Shown here: in pieces, positions 52,594 through 60,765 of the stretch | Numbering within the stretch: position 1 is the first letter of the stretch | Layout: each line of letters starts with the position of its first letter | DNA from: Mucilaginibacter sp. | GTDB lineage: Bacteria > Bacteroidota > Bacteroidia > Sphingobacteriales > Sphingobacteriaceae | Length of the DNA: 60,765 bases | Direction: 5' to 3' | Assembly: GCA_028288305.1 (NCBI GenBank) | Contig: JAQBOA010000025.1 | Coordinates: 1-60,765, forward strand | Notes under the pieces: generated by a model | What the model was told of the DNA's origin: nothing | Databases searched by the model: none | Seen by the model: the letters and a program-made list of their open reading frames with translations, nothing else | Program-made: the position numbers and the translations under genes

Positions 52594-54624
52594 ATGTTAA
52601 AAGTAGTGCATTTGAATACCTACGATGGAAATGGCGGTGCCGGCCGGGCTTGTATGCGGCTAAACCGGGCGTTGCTTAGTCAGGGTATTGATTCTAAAAT
52701 AATTGTTCACTATAAATTCGGGAATAACCCGCAAATCAAAACTTTTAACTCAAATTTAGTTCAGAAGGCCTATACAGCCGCAACTATTATTGGTGAGCGG
52801 GTATTAGCAAAACGTTATTTAAAGCCGGGCCGCACACCATTTTCATTTACATGGTTTGGCCGTTCGGTTATTCATCACCCAGACGTTAAAAATGCCGATA
52901 TAATTCACTTGCATTGGGTTAATCATGATTTTTTAAACCCATCACATTTGGCAGAAATTGCCGAACTTAACAAACCGATAGTATGGACATTTCACGATAG
53001 TAATGCCTTTACGGGCGGATGCCATGTGCGCTATACCTGTGATCATTTTCAACGGCAATGCGGTGATTGCCCGCTGTTAAAAAACGCTTCACCTAATGAT
53101 ATTTCTCACCGGATCTGGATGCAAAAAAACGAAGCTTACCAGGTTTTAAACTTTAATATTATTACACCCAGCTTGTGGATGCAGGGTTCAGTAAAAGCGA
53201 GTAGTTTAATGATAGGGAAAGATGTAAAGCAAATCCCAAATACTTTAGAGACCGATATTTTTAGGCCAATAGACAAAAAACAGGCAAAGCAACAGCTCGG
53301 TTTACCCGTTGATAAATTTATTTTTCTGAGTGGCTTTATGCCATCCCGCAAGGATTTACATAAAGGTACCTCCTACTTGCTGGATAGTCTTGCTTTATTA
53401 AAAGAAAGAGCAGGCATCAGGGCAGACCAGGTTGAATTGGTAATTTTTGGCAACCGTAACACCGAAGACATGCCCGATTTTCCATTTAAAACCAGTTTTT
53501 TAGGAACCATTAGCGATGATAAGAAATTAGCCGCCTGTTATGCTGCTGCACATGCTTTTTTGATCCCCTCACTTGAAGATAATTTACCTTATACAGTAAT
53601 GGAAAGCCTGGCTTGTGGGACACCTGTAATCGCTTTTACAACCGGTGGTATACCAGATATGGTACAGCATGAATATAACGGTTACCTGGCCAAATACCGG
53701 TCTGCTGAAAGCTTTGCAGACGGAATGGAATGGATCATCAAACATCCCGAAAAGGAAAAACTGCACCAACAGGCCCGGCAAACGGTAATGGATAATTTTG
53801 CTGAAAGTATTATTGCTGATAAGCATATCAAATTATATAAAGATTTACTAAAACTCCCCCACCAGCTGGCGGGGGCCGGGGGGCTATTAAGTGTAATCAC
53901 CGTTGTTTATAATAATGTGCGTGATATTGAGCGGACAATGCTATCAGTATTAAATCAAACCTACTCAAATATTGAATATATTATAGTCGATGGCTCATCA
54001 ACAGATGGAACGCTTGAAATTATAAAACGCTATGAAAGTCGTATCACCAAACTCATCAGCGAAAAAGACGATGGTATTTATGATGCGATGAACAAAGGGC
54101 TTACCGCCGCAACCGGTGACTATGTTTTATTTATGAACTCCGCAGATGAGTTTTACGAACCGGATACCGTTGCTAAAGTATTTTCTGCCGCTAATGATGC
54201 TGATATTTATTACGGTGAAACAGAAATGATTGATGATAAAGGGCAAAGTCTTGGCCAGCGCCGCCATACAGCGCCGCAGAATTTTACCTGGCGAAGTTTT
54301 AAATATGGAATGAGTGTAAGTCATCAGGCTATCTATATCCGCCGGTCTCTAACAGAGCCCTATGACCGTCAATACCATTTAAGCGCAGATATCGACTGGA
54401 TAATAAGGGCAGCGAAAAAAGCGAAAAAGATTGTTAACGTAAATCAGTATGTGGCCAAATACCAGGTTGGCGGAATGTCAAAAACTAAACACCGCCAAAG
54501 CTTAACGGAGCGTTTTAATATTATGAAGCGGTATTACGGTTTGCTGTCAACGGTTTTTAACCATGTTGTTATCGCTTTTAACCTGGGATGGTATTGGGTA
54601 AAGAACAGGAGAACAAATGATTAA
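52594..54624 (+). CDS. bifunctional glycosyltransferase, GT4 fused to GT2
   Basis: 676 residues. GT4 half (about 1-415): GNGGAGRACMRLNRALL, WTFHDSNAFTGGCH, Cys cluster CDHFQRQCGDCPLL, LSGFMPSRKDLHKG and donor site SLEDNLPYTVMESLACGTPV with the EX7E pair. GT2 half (about 430-676): LSVITVVYNNVRDIERTML, IIVDGSSTDGT, KDDGIYDAMNKGL and NSADEFYE; it resembles WcaE-type transferases. The joint (residues about 420-431, LPHQLAGAGGLL) is encoded by repeat family D, so the fusion probably arose by reading through an intergenic repeat. Adds two sugars in surface polysaccharide assembly (inference). Confidence 0.9.
   Translation: MLKVVHLNTYDGNGGAGRACMRLNRALLSQGIDSKIIVHYKFGNNPQIKTFNSNLVQKAYTAATIIGERVLAKRYLKPGRTPFSFTWFGRSVIHHPDVKNADIIHLHWVNHDFLNPSHLAEIAELNKPIVWTFHDSNAFTGGCHVRYTCDHFQRQCGDCPLLKNASPNDISHRIWMQKNEAYQVLNFNIITPSLWMQGSVKASSLMIGKDVKQIPNTLETDIFRPIDKKQAKQQLGLPVDKFIFLSGFMPSRKDLHKGTSYLLDSLALLKERAGIRADQVELVIFGNRNTEDMPDFPFKTSFLGTISDDKKLAACYAAAHAFLIPSLEDNLPYTVMESLACGTPVIAFTTGGIPDMVQHEYNGYLAKYRSAESFADGMEWIIKHPEKEKLHQQARQTVMDNFAESIIADKHIKLYKDLLKLPHQLAGAGGLLSVITVVYNNVRDIERTMLSVLNQTYSNIEYIIVDGSSTDGTLEIIKRYESRITKLISEKDDGIYDAMNKGLTAATGDYVLFMNSADEFYEPDTVAKVFSAANDADIYYGETEMIDDKGQSLGQRRHTAPQNFTWRSFKYGMSVSHQAIYIRRSLTEPYDRQYHLSADIDWIIRAAKKAKKIVNVNQYVAKYQVGGMSKTKHRQSLTERFNIMKRYYGLLSTVFNHVVIAFNLGWYWVKNRRTND
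53853..53885. repeat. Family D repeat inside a coding sequence
   Basis: ACTCCCCCACCAGCTGGCG then GGGGCCGGGGGGCT. It contains the palindrome CCCCCaCCAG/CTGGcGGGGG and the GGGGGG tail seen at 24368-24394. It is translated as the linker of the GT4-GT2 protein. Confidence 0.75.
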
Positions 54625-54691
54625 ATATAAAAGAATCTCATCAAGTAAACTATAGCCTATAATATCAAAGGCTTATTCAGCAAACAAAAAA

Positions 54692-54713
54692 GGGCTCCGA
54701 TCAATCGAAGCCC
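54692..54713 (-). terminator. intrinsic terminator of the His-rich lipoprotein gene
   Basis: On the minus strand GGGCTTCGAT, 2-base loop, ATCGGAGCCC, then TTTTTTG: 10-bp stem with one G-U pair and U-tract, 33 bases after the stop of the gene ending at 54746. Confidence 0.85.
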
Positions 54714-54745
54714 CGAAACCAATCACTTAACCATAAAAACTAATT

Positions 54746-54871
54746 TTAATCACCGTGCTCATCATGATCGTGATGATAAGGGTGGTCATAACCTTCACGT
54801 ACTATACAACCTGAAGTCACCGATACAAAAGCGGAGATTATTAATGCGAATACAACAAATTTCCTTTTCAT
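54746..54871 (-). CDS. 41-residue His-rich lipoprotein
   Basis: ATG at 54871, TAA at 54746-54748. Signal sequence MKRKFVVFALIISAF with lipobox VTSGC (Cys22), then a 19-residue mature part CIVREGYDHPYHHDHDEHGD with six His and five Asp among 20 residues. Size, lipobox and its own terminator support a real gene. Likely binds divalent metal at a membrane surface (inference). Confidence 0.75.
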   Translation of the reverse strand: MKRKFVVFALIISAFVSVTSGCIVREGYDHPYHHDHDEHGD

Positions 54872-55017
54872 AACTTTAAGTTTTATATAAACATCCTGGA
54901 TACCGGGTGTTTGTATGTTTGATGGTTTTTAATTAAAAAGGATTAATTGAATTCGAATTATTAAATGGATTTGTAATTAATTGGCCTAATTATCGGATTA
55001 AAAAGCTCCAATAAAAA

Positions 55018-55116
55018 AATCCGAAATCAAACTTCCGAAATCCGAAATAACATATCTGATAGAATATATCTACAGTATCATCTAAAATCCGAAATCGAAA
55101 TTCCGAAATCCGAAAT
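55018..55116. repeat. Family F pair of 31-bp direct repeats
   Basis: Copies at 55018-55048 and 55086-55116 differ at two positions; each contains CCGAAAT three times (AATCCGAAAT, TTCCGAAATCCGAAAT). A 37-base unique spacer separates them. The second copy ends on the base before the stop codon of the gene at 55117. Confidence 0.8.
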
Positions 55117-55803
55117 TCATTGCCCTGTTAGCTTTGGCAAGCTGCGTTTATCCGGCGGCAGGTTTAAATACTTTTTGTAACAATCGTTAATATATGCGGC
55201 TAGCGACGGGCCATTATTATTTATTAAAAATGTATATGAAGGGCGGTATAATGTCATAAAATTTTCGAGTTCCTGATCCTTTAATGGTACAATGCTGCCA
55301 ACATAAGCCCTGGTAAAAACTGCATCAACATGTCGTTCTTCTGCTTCGTGTTGAAAATAACGTTTAAGCCTCCGGGCATCTTTCCCCTCTTTACTAAACC
55401 AGGTAGATGGCGACATTACATAAACTTTACTTTTTTCGTAAACTTCGGGGTACTCTTTATGCGGATCAAATGCCGTACGGTTGGCATTAATACTAACCTC
55501 TCTTAAAGCAATGCTCTTTACCCCCAGTAAAATTTTCTTCGGCGACATATCCACAACATACAATGTATCAGGATTATAACCCGGACATTCAAAAATAAGT
55601 AAATGACCGGTTTCAGTACCGATCACAAAATTCCCCTGTTTATCTGTAAGCGTAAATTGTTTGTTGGTTACATCCCGGATAAATACATCCTGCAGCCTCT
55701 TATTTGTTCCGTCTTCAGATACAGTACCTTTTAAAAGGCCCTGTGCATTTACTGAAACGGCTATAAACAATATTACGGCAAATAAAAGGTACTTTTTGAG
55801 CAT
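55117..55803 (-). CDS. secreted carboxypeptidase-regulatory-like domain protein
   Basis: 228 residues. Signal peptide 1-20 (VSVNAQ), then a CarboxypepD_reg-like beta-sandwich (about 22-100; LLKGTVSEDGTNKRLQDVFI, TDKQGNFVI, LREVSINANR) as found at the N-terminus of SusC proteins. The C-terminal half (ARRLKRYFQHEAEERHVDAV, YINDCYKKYLNLPPDKR) is unassigned but common in Bacteroidota. Stand-alone, no barrel. Probably periplasmic or outer-membrane attached. Confidence 0.82.
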   Translation of the reverse strand: MLKKYLLFAVILFIAVSVNAQGLLKGTVSEDGTNKRLQDVFIRDVTNKQFTLTDKQGNFVIGTETGHLLIFECPGYNPDTLYVVDMSPKKILLGVKSIALREVSINANRTAFDPHKEYPEVYEKSKVYVMSPSTWFSKEGKDARRLKRYFQHEAEERHVDAVFTRAYVGSIVPLKDQELENFMTLYRPSYTFLINNNGPSLAAYINDCYKKYLNLPPDKRSLPKLTGQ

Positions 55804-55884
55804 GGCAGAAGGATTATGATATCAGGTTAACTAATTTTAAGTGTAATAGTTTTTGTTTTAACATTTTTGAAGGCGGTTACCCAG

Positions 55885-55961
55885 TTTGCAGTAAGCAGTT
55901 GGCAATACGCAAACTGACAACTGCTCACTGCAAATTTTTATTGCTACTGCCAACTGCTTAC
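55885..55961. repeat. Family G inverted repeat, three copies of one unit
   Basis: One forward unit TTTGCAGTAAGCAGTTGGCA (55885-55904) and two reverse units: CAACTGCTCACTGCAAA (55918-55934, 16 of 17 complementary) and TGCCAACTGCTTAC (55948-55961, 14 of 14). Either reverse unit can pair with the single forward one. The last unit contains the stop codon of the M1 peptidase gene. Confidence 0.8.
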
Positions 55962-57964
55962 TTTTTCACCCATATATCATTTTCAGAGTTATAATCGGGG
56001 AATACTTTATCAGGATCGTAAGTAACTGACTGTATCTCTTCTGTTGATGGATATTTAAATGTCCAAGTATTATTACGCTCCCATATTTCAACCGGCAGTT
56101 TAATGCGATCAGTTTTACCACTTACAGTTTTAACTTCAAGTATGACGGGCATGACCATCTTTTCGAGGTTATCAATAGTGATCAATGCACCTTTTGTTGG
56201 GTCATTATCAACATACTTCACATCACGTACAGCAACATCAAGCCGCCAGTTGTTCAAAAACCAGCCTCTCCAAAACCACTGTAAATTCTCTCCCGAAGCG
56301 TTTTCTATGGTACGGAAAAAGTCATCCGGCGTAGGATGTTTAAATGCCCATTTTTCTATATAAGTTCTGAAGGCAAAATCAAAACGTTCGGGTCCCAATA
56401 TTTGTTCACGAAGCAAAACGAGACCAGCACTGGGCTTAAAATATAGCAAGATGCCGGTATTTTTTTCTTTAAGGTTAGCAGGCTGACTCATTATGGTTTC
56501 TAAGGCCGGCGCTGTTAATACAGAAGCTACGCGGTGCATATCCGCCGGTTTCCTTTTATACTCGCCGTTGTTAAAGTCAGTTGTCGATAATGTATTAATG
56601 AAAGTATTAAAACCTTCATCCATCCAACCATATAAACGCTCGTTTGATCCTACTATCATCGGAAACCAGGTATGACCAAACTCATGGTCATTAACTCCCC
56701 ATAAGCCGCCGTTTTTAGCTTTATAACCGCAAAATACGATTCCGGGATATTCCATCCCCCCTACTATACCTGCTACAGCTGTAGCCGCCGGATAAGGAAA
56801 TTCAAACCATTTTGCAGAATTAAACTCTATTGATTTTTTTACATACTCTGTTGAACGGCCCCATGCATCGTTGCCATCGCTCTCAACAGGGTAAGCCGAA
56901 ATGGCAATTGATTTTTTACCGCTTGGCAAATCCATTTTTGCTGCATCAATAATAAAAGATGCCGATGATGCCCACGAAGCATCGCGTGCATTTTTTATTT
57001 TAAAATGCCAGGTAAGTTCTTTTTTGCCTGCAGGCCTTGATGCAGGGTCAGTAACTTCGGTTGCCGAACGTATAATAACTGTCTTTTCGCTGTTTGCAGC
57101 CTCACCCCAGCGTTTTATCTGTGCAGGAGTATAAACATCCTGCGGATTCAATAATTCGCCTGAAGCCACAACAATATGGTTAGCTGGCGCAGTTATACTT
57201 AAATCAAAGTCACCATACTCCAGGTAAAATTCACCAGGACCAGTATAAGGAATAGTGTTCCACCCCAAGACATCGTCATATACACACATGCGCGGGTACC
57301 ATTGACCCACCTGGAAAATCTTCCCGTTTTTAGTATCCTGTATGCCCATACGGTCTGATCCGTAATTGGGGGGAATAAATGAATATTCTATTTTTAATTT
57401 TACCTGTCCACCGTTTGGAACAACTTCTTTAGGTAAAAAAAGCTGCATACGGGTGTCAGAAATGAGGAATTTCACATCAGTAACAGTGCCCTTGGCGCCC
57501 AGTATCTTTACAGACTTAATTTTATATCCAGCATCAAAAACCTGACCTCTGCCCCAGTTACGACTGCCCGTCAAGGGAACTATTGCTGTTCCTCTTGAGT
57601 CCAGTTTAAAAAGGTTTTGTTCCAGGTTCATCCATAAATAGCCAAGTTTTTGAGGGCTATTATTGGTATAAGTTAATATTTCGGAACCTGTAATTTCGTT
57701 GGTTTCATCATTTAACTTAGCTGCCAACTGGTAATCAGCGTGGTTTTCCCAATATTTTGGCCCAGGCTCACCATCAGCGGCACGGTATTCGTTACCGTTT
57801 TTTGTATAAAATAATGGTCCGAAAGTTTCATGATAATCATAGTTGGAAGCAGGCTGTGCAGCGGCAGGTGTGGTTTGTGCCGGAACAGGAGTTTGCTGTG
57901 CGCGGCTGACGCTTGTTACGGCCAGAAAGGTCAATAAAAAACCAGCGATCAGGTTTAATTTCAT
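55958..57964 (-). CDS. M1 family metallopeptidase
   Basis: 668 residues. Signal peptide 1-23 (VTSVSRAQ) with a Gln/Pro/Ala-rich mature start. Gluzincin aminopeptidase core: GGMEYPG (about 396-402, the GAMEN-like exopeptidase loop), [16 protein letters not shown] (about 425-440) and the third ligand Glu in YGWMDEGFN near 447. N-terminal beta-saddle ([20 protein letters not shown]) is typical. Periplasmic or surface peptide degradation is likely. The stop codon is inside repeat G. Confidence 0.93.
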   Translation of the reverse strand: MKLNLIAGFLLTFLAVTSVSRAQQTPVPAQTTPAAAQPASNYDYHETFGPLFYTKNGNEYRAADGEPGPKYWENHADYQLAAKLNDETNEITGSEILTYTNNSPQKLGYLWMNLEQNLFKLDSRGTAIVPLTGSRNWGRGQVFDAGYKIKSVKILGAKGTVTDVKFLISDTRMQLFLPKEVVPNGGQVKLKIEYSFIPPNYGSDRMGIQDTKNGKIFQVGQWYPRMCVYDDVLGWNTIPYTGPGEFYLEYGDFDLSITAPANHIVVASGELLNPQDVYTPAQIKRWGEAANSEKTVIIRSATEVTDPASRPAGKKELTWHFKIKNARDASWASSASFIIDAAKMDLPSGKKSIAISAYPVESDGNDAWGRSTEYVKKSIEFNSAKWFEFPYPAATAVAGIVGGMEYPGIVFCGYKAKNGGLWGVNDHEFGHTWFPMIVGSNERLYGWMDEGFNTFINTLSTTDFNNGEYKRKPADMHRVASVLTAPALETIMSQPANLKEKNTGILLYFKPSAGLVLLREQILGPERFDFAFRTYIEKWAFKHPTPDDFFRTIENASGENLQWFWRGWFLNNWRLDVAVRDVKYVDNDPTKGALITIDNLEKMVMPVILEVKTVSGKTDRIKLPVEIWERNNTWTFKYPSTEEIQSVTYDPDKVFPDYNSENDIWVKK

Positions 57965-58044
57965 TTTAATATAACTTTTGTATTTTAAGGCAAGTATAAT
58001 ATAAAAATATGCAATAGCACTTCGCGTAAAACGAATGTTACCGG

Positions 58045-58130
58045 ATTAGTGAGTTGTTTATTAAGTTGATTGGTTGATTAGGTTAAAAAGATTAACAACA
58101 CCACTCAATCAATCATTCACTTAATCAACC
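58045..58130. repeat. Family H TTGATT inverted repeat
   Basis: The left arm TTAAGTTGATTGGTTGATTA (about 58061-58080) is complementary in pieces to the right arm CTCAATCAATCATTCACTTA then ATCAACC (about 58104-58128). The right arm includes the TGA stop (58117-58119) and last codons of the ArsC-like gene. Confidence 0.55.
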
Positions 58131-58461
58131 GCTCATAAACTTCTTCATCGAAACCAAAAAACAAAAATCCATCCTTTTCAATAACGGGCCGTTTAATTAT
58201 ACTGGTTTTTTGCTGAAGCAGTTTCAAAGCGTCTGTATTTGTTTTTATGCTTTCTTTAACTTGCGGATCAAGTTGTTTCCAGGTAAGGCCCTGTTTATTC
58301 ATAAACTTTTCATAACCGGCTTTCTGATCCCATTCTTCCAGTTTTTGTTCGCTTATACTCAGTTTTTTAAAATCGTGAAATTCATAATCAACATGATTTG
58401 CCTTTAGCCAGTCGAGCGCTTTTTTAACTGAATTGCAATTGGTTATTCCGTATACTTTCAT
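58117..58461 (-). CDS. ArsC/Spx family protein (YffB-like)
   Basis: 114 residues, thioredoxin-like ArsC fold: VYGITNCNSVKKALDWL with a single Cys at 9, VDYEFHDFKK, FMNKQGLTWKQL, IIKRPVIEKDG (cis-Pro loop) and a C-terminal GFDEEVYERLI. The CNSVKK active site without a second Cys places it with YffB / Spx-like glutathione- or RNA-polymerase-related proteins rather than true arsenate reductases. The last codons are part of repeat H. Confidence 0.88.
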   Translation of the reverse strand: MKVYGITNCNSVKKALDWLKANHVDYEFHDFKKLSISEQKLEEWDQKAGYEKFMNKQGLTWKQLDPQVKESIKTNTDALKLLQQKTSIIKRPVIEKDGFLFFGFDEEVYERLIK

Positions 58462-58469
58462 GGAGCTAA

Positions 58470-58597
58470 GTTAAAAGAATCAAGAGTTAAATTAAAAGAG
58501 TCGAGAGCCAAGAACCAGGCCAAGAGTTAAAGAAATGGATTATTGATTTTTCACCATTTTTTATCTTAATTCTTTGTTCTTGACTCTTTATTCTCAC
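58470..58597. repeat. Family I AAGAGTCAAGA inverted repeat
   Basis: Left side has AAGAATCAAGAGTTAA and AAGAGTCGAGAGCCAAGAAC (58474-58520). The right side TTCTTTGTTCTTGACTCTTT (about 58570-58589) is the complement of the same words. The right end reaches the stop codon of the TonB-dependent protein at 58597. Confidence 0.55.
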
Positions 58598-60765
58598 TAA
58601 CCTCCCGCAGAGCTTTTACCACCGCCTTTGGTATCATCATTATTTATTCCGTGCTGGTTTTTCTTGATCTCGCTGTTTAGTTTGCCAAATTTGTAACTGA
58701 ACCGTACGGCAAAAGTTCGATAAGGGTTTTGATTATACGAATATTGAGTATATTGTGGTGTAGTAGTAGTGGTGGTAAAATTATTGTACTTGCTTTCCGG
58801 GCAATTGGCTACAAGAGATATGGTAGCTTTTTTCTTTAAGAACTCTTTAGTTACTACTAATGAATTATAAATAAAATTACTCGTTTTGCCTTGCAGGTTT
58901 ACGTTACCACTAAAAAAACCGGCATCAATACCAATGCGGTAACCACTGTCAAACTTGTAACCGGCATTAGCAAATGCGTTGCCTGTGATGCCGCTGTTTT
59001 CATAAAATTGTCCATTGTAAGTACCGCGCAGCCATACTTTTGAAACAAAGCCATTTAAGCTTATACTTAGTTTTTTTGTTATGTTAAAGTTGGTATTTAT
59101 ATTAAGTCCGAGCGTACGGTTACTTCCCAGGTTCTGATATGTTGTATTAGTAACAGTGTTCCTGATGTTATTGGCAATACTATCTACCTTCAGGCCGGAT
59201 ACATTCTGTATAGAATTATTTGAAAACTGATAAGAAAGTCCCGCAGTAAAGGAGTTATTTGAAAAATTACTATAGTTAAGCTCAAATGTATTATTCAATT
59301 CGGGTCGCAGGTTAGGGTTACCAGTGCTGATAAATTTTGGATTGGAACTATCAATAAAAGGATTGAGCTGATAAATCCCCGGGCGCTGAATGCGCTGTGT
59401 GAAGCCCAAACTGATGCTGCTGGTTTTAAAAGTGCGTTGAATAGATATAGATGGGATCAGATTATTATAATTTTGACTAACAGTCGCCCCGGCTGAAGAA
59501 AAGTTAGCATCTACACTGGTATGTTCAAGCCGCAAACCACCTTTGGCGGTCCACTTATTCATTTTTAACTGGTACGAATTGTAAAGACTGTAAACATCCT
59601 GGTTGTAATTAAAATCATTAGTATAAAGCGGGTTTAGATTATAATTGTTTGTTGCTGAATCAAGATCAGAACGTTGGAAGTTACTGTAATCATTTCTTAA
59701 AATGACCTTTCCGCCTGCTTCGAATGTCAACTTTTTAAATGGTTCTGCATAGTCGATTTGAATGGTGTGCGACCTCTCACCGGCATTATTATTCTGGAAA
59801 AAATTAGGCTGTACCGACTGGTAGTAGTTAAACCTCTCCGAAAAAACATCATTATTAAACTGCGTATTTGGTGAAAAGCTGAATTTATAGGACAATGTAA
59901 GCAATTGATCTTTGTTTCGTTTAAACCCTATCTGGTAATTAATGGATGCATCAAGCCCCTGGAATGAGCTTAATGAGGAAAACATTTGCCGGTCTTGCTG
60001 TGCAATTGAGCGGTCATAATTTAGCGTACTTGAAAATTGGTCGTTATTTTGATCACTATTACCATGGAACAGTTCAATCGACCCCGTCAATAAATTAAGG
60101 CTGTCAATTTCATAGCTAAGCTCTGCATTTCCAAAATAATTTTTGAAATTATTGCTGCCATAACCTGTTTGAGTGGTACTTTGACCTTTAAAAATCGTTT
60201 GTGTATTCCCAAAGGTAGCGTTAAAGCCGTTATTATGATTTGTTCCTGCAAACATACTAACCCCAAGCTTGCCCTGTTTAACATTACCATGCATATATAG
60301 CCCCGGCCCGAAAACGCTATTGTAACGCCCGCTTATGCTGGCATTGTAACCCTGGTCAGCATTCCTCTTGGTGATAATGTTGATAATACCTGACAAACCT
60401 TCTGAATCGTACTTAGCCGGAGGGGTGGTAATCACTTCAATCTTTTCAACATTATCAGCCGGCATGGCCTTTAATACCTCCGAAGGGTCTTTAGCCACTA
60501 AGGCAGATTCCTTTCCATTGATAAGTATCTTGTAATGGCCGCTACCCTTTAGTTTAATGTTGTCATTAGCATCAACAGACAATAGCGGCACCTTACGCAT
60601 CATGTCTAATGCGGTAAGCGCTTTACTTTCGGGGTCGGCTTGCACATCGTAGGTGATACGGTCAACTTCCTGTTTCAAGATGGGCCTTACCGCGGTCACA
60701 GAAACTTCTTTTAATGCATTGCTTGATGCTGATAAGAAAACTTTTCCAACATTGACCTCAGCATC
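58597..60765 (-). CDS. TonB-dependent outer-membrane beta-barrel protein (5' end outside window)
   Basis: Open to the window edge: 722 codons visible, and the first visible residues (DAEVNVGKVFLSASSNALKE) are already the end of a CarboxypepD_reg domain, so the start lies beyond 60765 and the GTG at 60699 is not the start. Plug domain: PILKQEVDRITYDVQADPES, GHYKILINGKES, VEKIEVITTPPAKYDSEG. Barrel of the outer membrane beta-barrel family type (PF14905-like) follows, with aromatic strand ends, and a Gly/Ser/Lys tail (NDDTKGGGKSSAGG). Probably imports a nutrient using TonB-ExbBD. Confidence 0.9.
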   Translation of the reverse strand, partial: DAEVNVGKVFLSASSNALKEVSVTAVRPILKQEVDRITYDVQADPESKALTALDMMRKVPLLSVDANDNIKLKGSGHYKILINGKESALVAKDPSEVLKAMPADNVEKIEVITTPPAKYDSEGLSGIINIITKRNADQGYNASISGRYNSVFGPGLYMHGNVKQGKLGVSMFAGTNHNNGFNATFGNTQTIFKGQSTTQTGYGSNNFKNYFGNAELSYEIDSLNLLTGSIELFHGNSDQNNDQFSSTLNYDRSIAQQDRQMFSSLSSFQGLDASINYQIGFKRNKDQLLTLSYKFSFSPNTQFNNDVFSERFNYYQSVQPNFFQNNNAGERSHTIQIDYAEPFKKLTFEAGGKVILRNDYSNFQRSDLDSATNNYNLNPLYTNDFNYNQDVYSLYNSYQLKMNKWTAKGGLRLEHTSVDANFSSAGATVSQNYNNLIPSISIQRTFKTSSISLGFTQRIQRPGIYQLNPFIDSSNPKFISTGNPNLRPELNNTFELNYSNFSNNSFTAGLSYQFSNNSIQNVSGLKVDSIANNIRNTVTNTTYQNLGSNRTLGLNINTNFNITKKLSISLNGFVSKVWLRGTYNGQFYENSGITGNAFANAGYKFDSGYRIGIDAGFFSGNVNLQGKTSNFIYNSLVVTKEFLKKKATISLVANCPESKYNNFTTTTTTPQYTQYSYNQNPYRTFAVRFSYKFGKLNSEIKKNQHGINNDDTKGGGKSSAGG

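Noticed and set aside
55018..55116. CRISPR array candidate (31-bp repeats with a 37-bp spacer)
   Set aside because: Only two copies, internally repetitive, no cas genes, and similar repeats of other sequence lie at neighbouring gene ends.
60697..60699. GTG as the start of the last gene
   Set aside because: The frame stays open to the window edge and the upstream residues belong to the same protein family, so the true start is outside.

Overview
The window reads as chromosomal DNA of a Bacteroidota bacterium of the Sphingobacteriaceae type (Mucilaginibacter or Pedobacter-like). The grounds are family content and promoter style. It has type IX secretion / gliding genes (porV, gldJ), a 14-gene nuo set with a short NuoG, an exbB-exbD-exbD-tonB cluster followed by a PstS-like lipoprotein, a SusC/OMP-type TonB receptor, and promoters of the TTG-N20-TAnnTTTG form. 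The genus is an inference. No tRNA, rRNA, CRISPR array, insertion sequence or phage gene was seen.

Layout. 1-3.9 kb: an ABC-2 exporter with a tiny membrane protein (minus strand), divergent from a LytS/LytTR two-component pair, with three phased LytTR-type boxes between them. 3.9-7.6 kb: TraB/GumN lipoprotein, PlsC acyltransferase, Nudix hydrolase, class I glutamine amidotransferase and an orphan FeoB-associated Cys-rich peptide. 7.7-11.1 kb: a three-domain GH18 / polysaccharide deacetylase / GT2 protein, probably for exopolysaccharide. 11.2-14.9 kb: ispF-porV divergent from gldJ. 14.9-19.5 kb: biotin carrier protein, DUF4159, rsmE, CNNM/CorC-type protein, pyrophosphatase and DedA, all downstream of nuo on the same strand. 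19.5-33.0 kb: respiratory complex I nuoA-N, interrupted by three palindromic repeats. 33.1-39.1 kb: TPR protein, PstS-like lipoprotein, small membrane protein, tonB, two exbD and exbB (transcribed in the reverse of this order). 39.6-46.6 kb: SUI1/YciH, lipid kinase, metK behind a probable SAM-II-like riboswitch, corA, typA and a MerR-TipAS regulator. 46.8-54.6 kb: a surface-polysaccharide cluster (flippase, three methyltransferases, a GNT-I-like transferase, a GT4-GT2 fusion) with an embedded HExxH gene. 54.7-60.8 kb: a His-rich lipoprotein, a carboxypeptidase-regulatory-like protein, M1 aminopeptidase, ArsC/Spx-like protein and the 3' part of a TonB-dependent outer-membrane protein that runs off the window.

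The most unusual feature is the set of intergenic repeats. About ten unrelated repeat families occur here, mostly inverted repeats, and nearly all end within 0-9 bases of a stop codon. Gene ends that lack such a repeat often carry a classical hairpin-plus-U-tract terminator instead. One repeat has been captured inside a coding sequence, exactly at the joint of a two-domain glycosyltransferase. Other candidates for new biology are the metK leader with an extra helix, the triple 21-bp-phased LytTR operator, and a minimal-zincin-like gene lying between a methyltransferase and an orphan methyltransferase tail.
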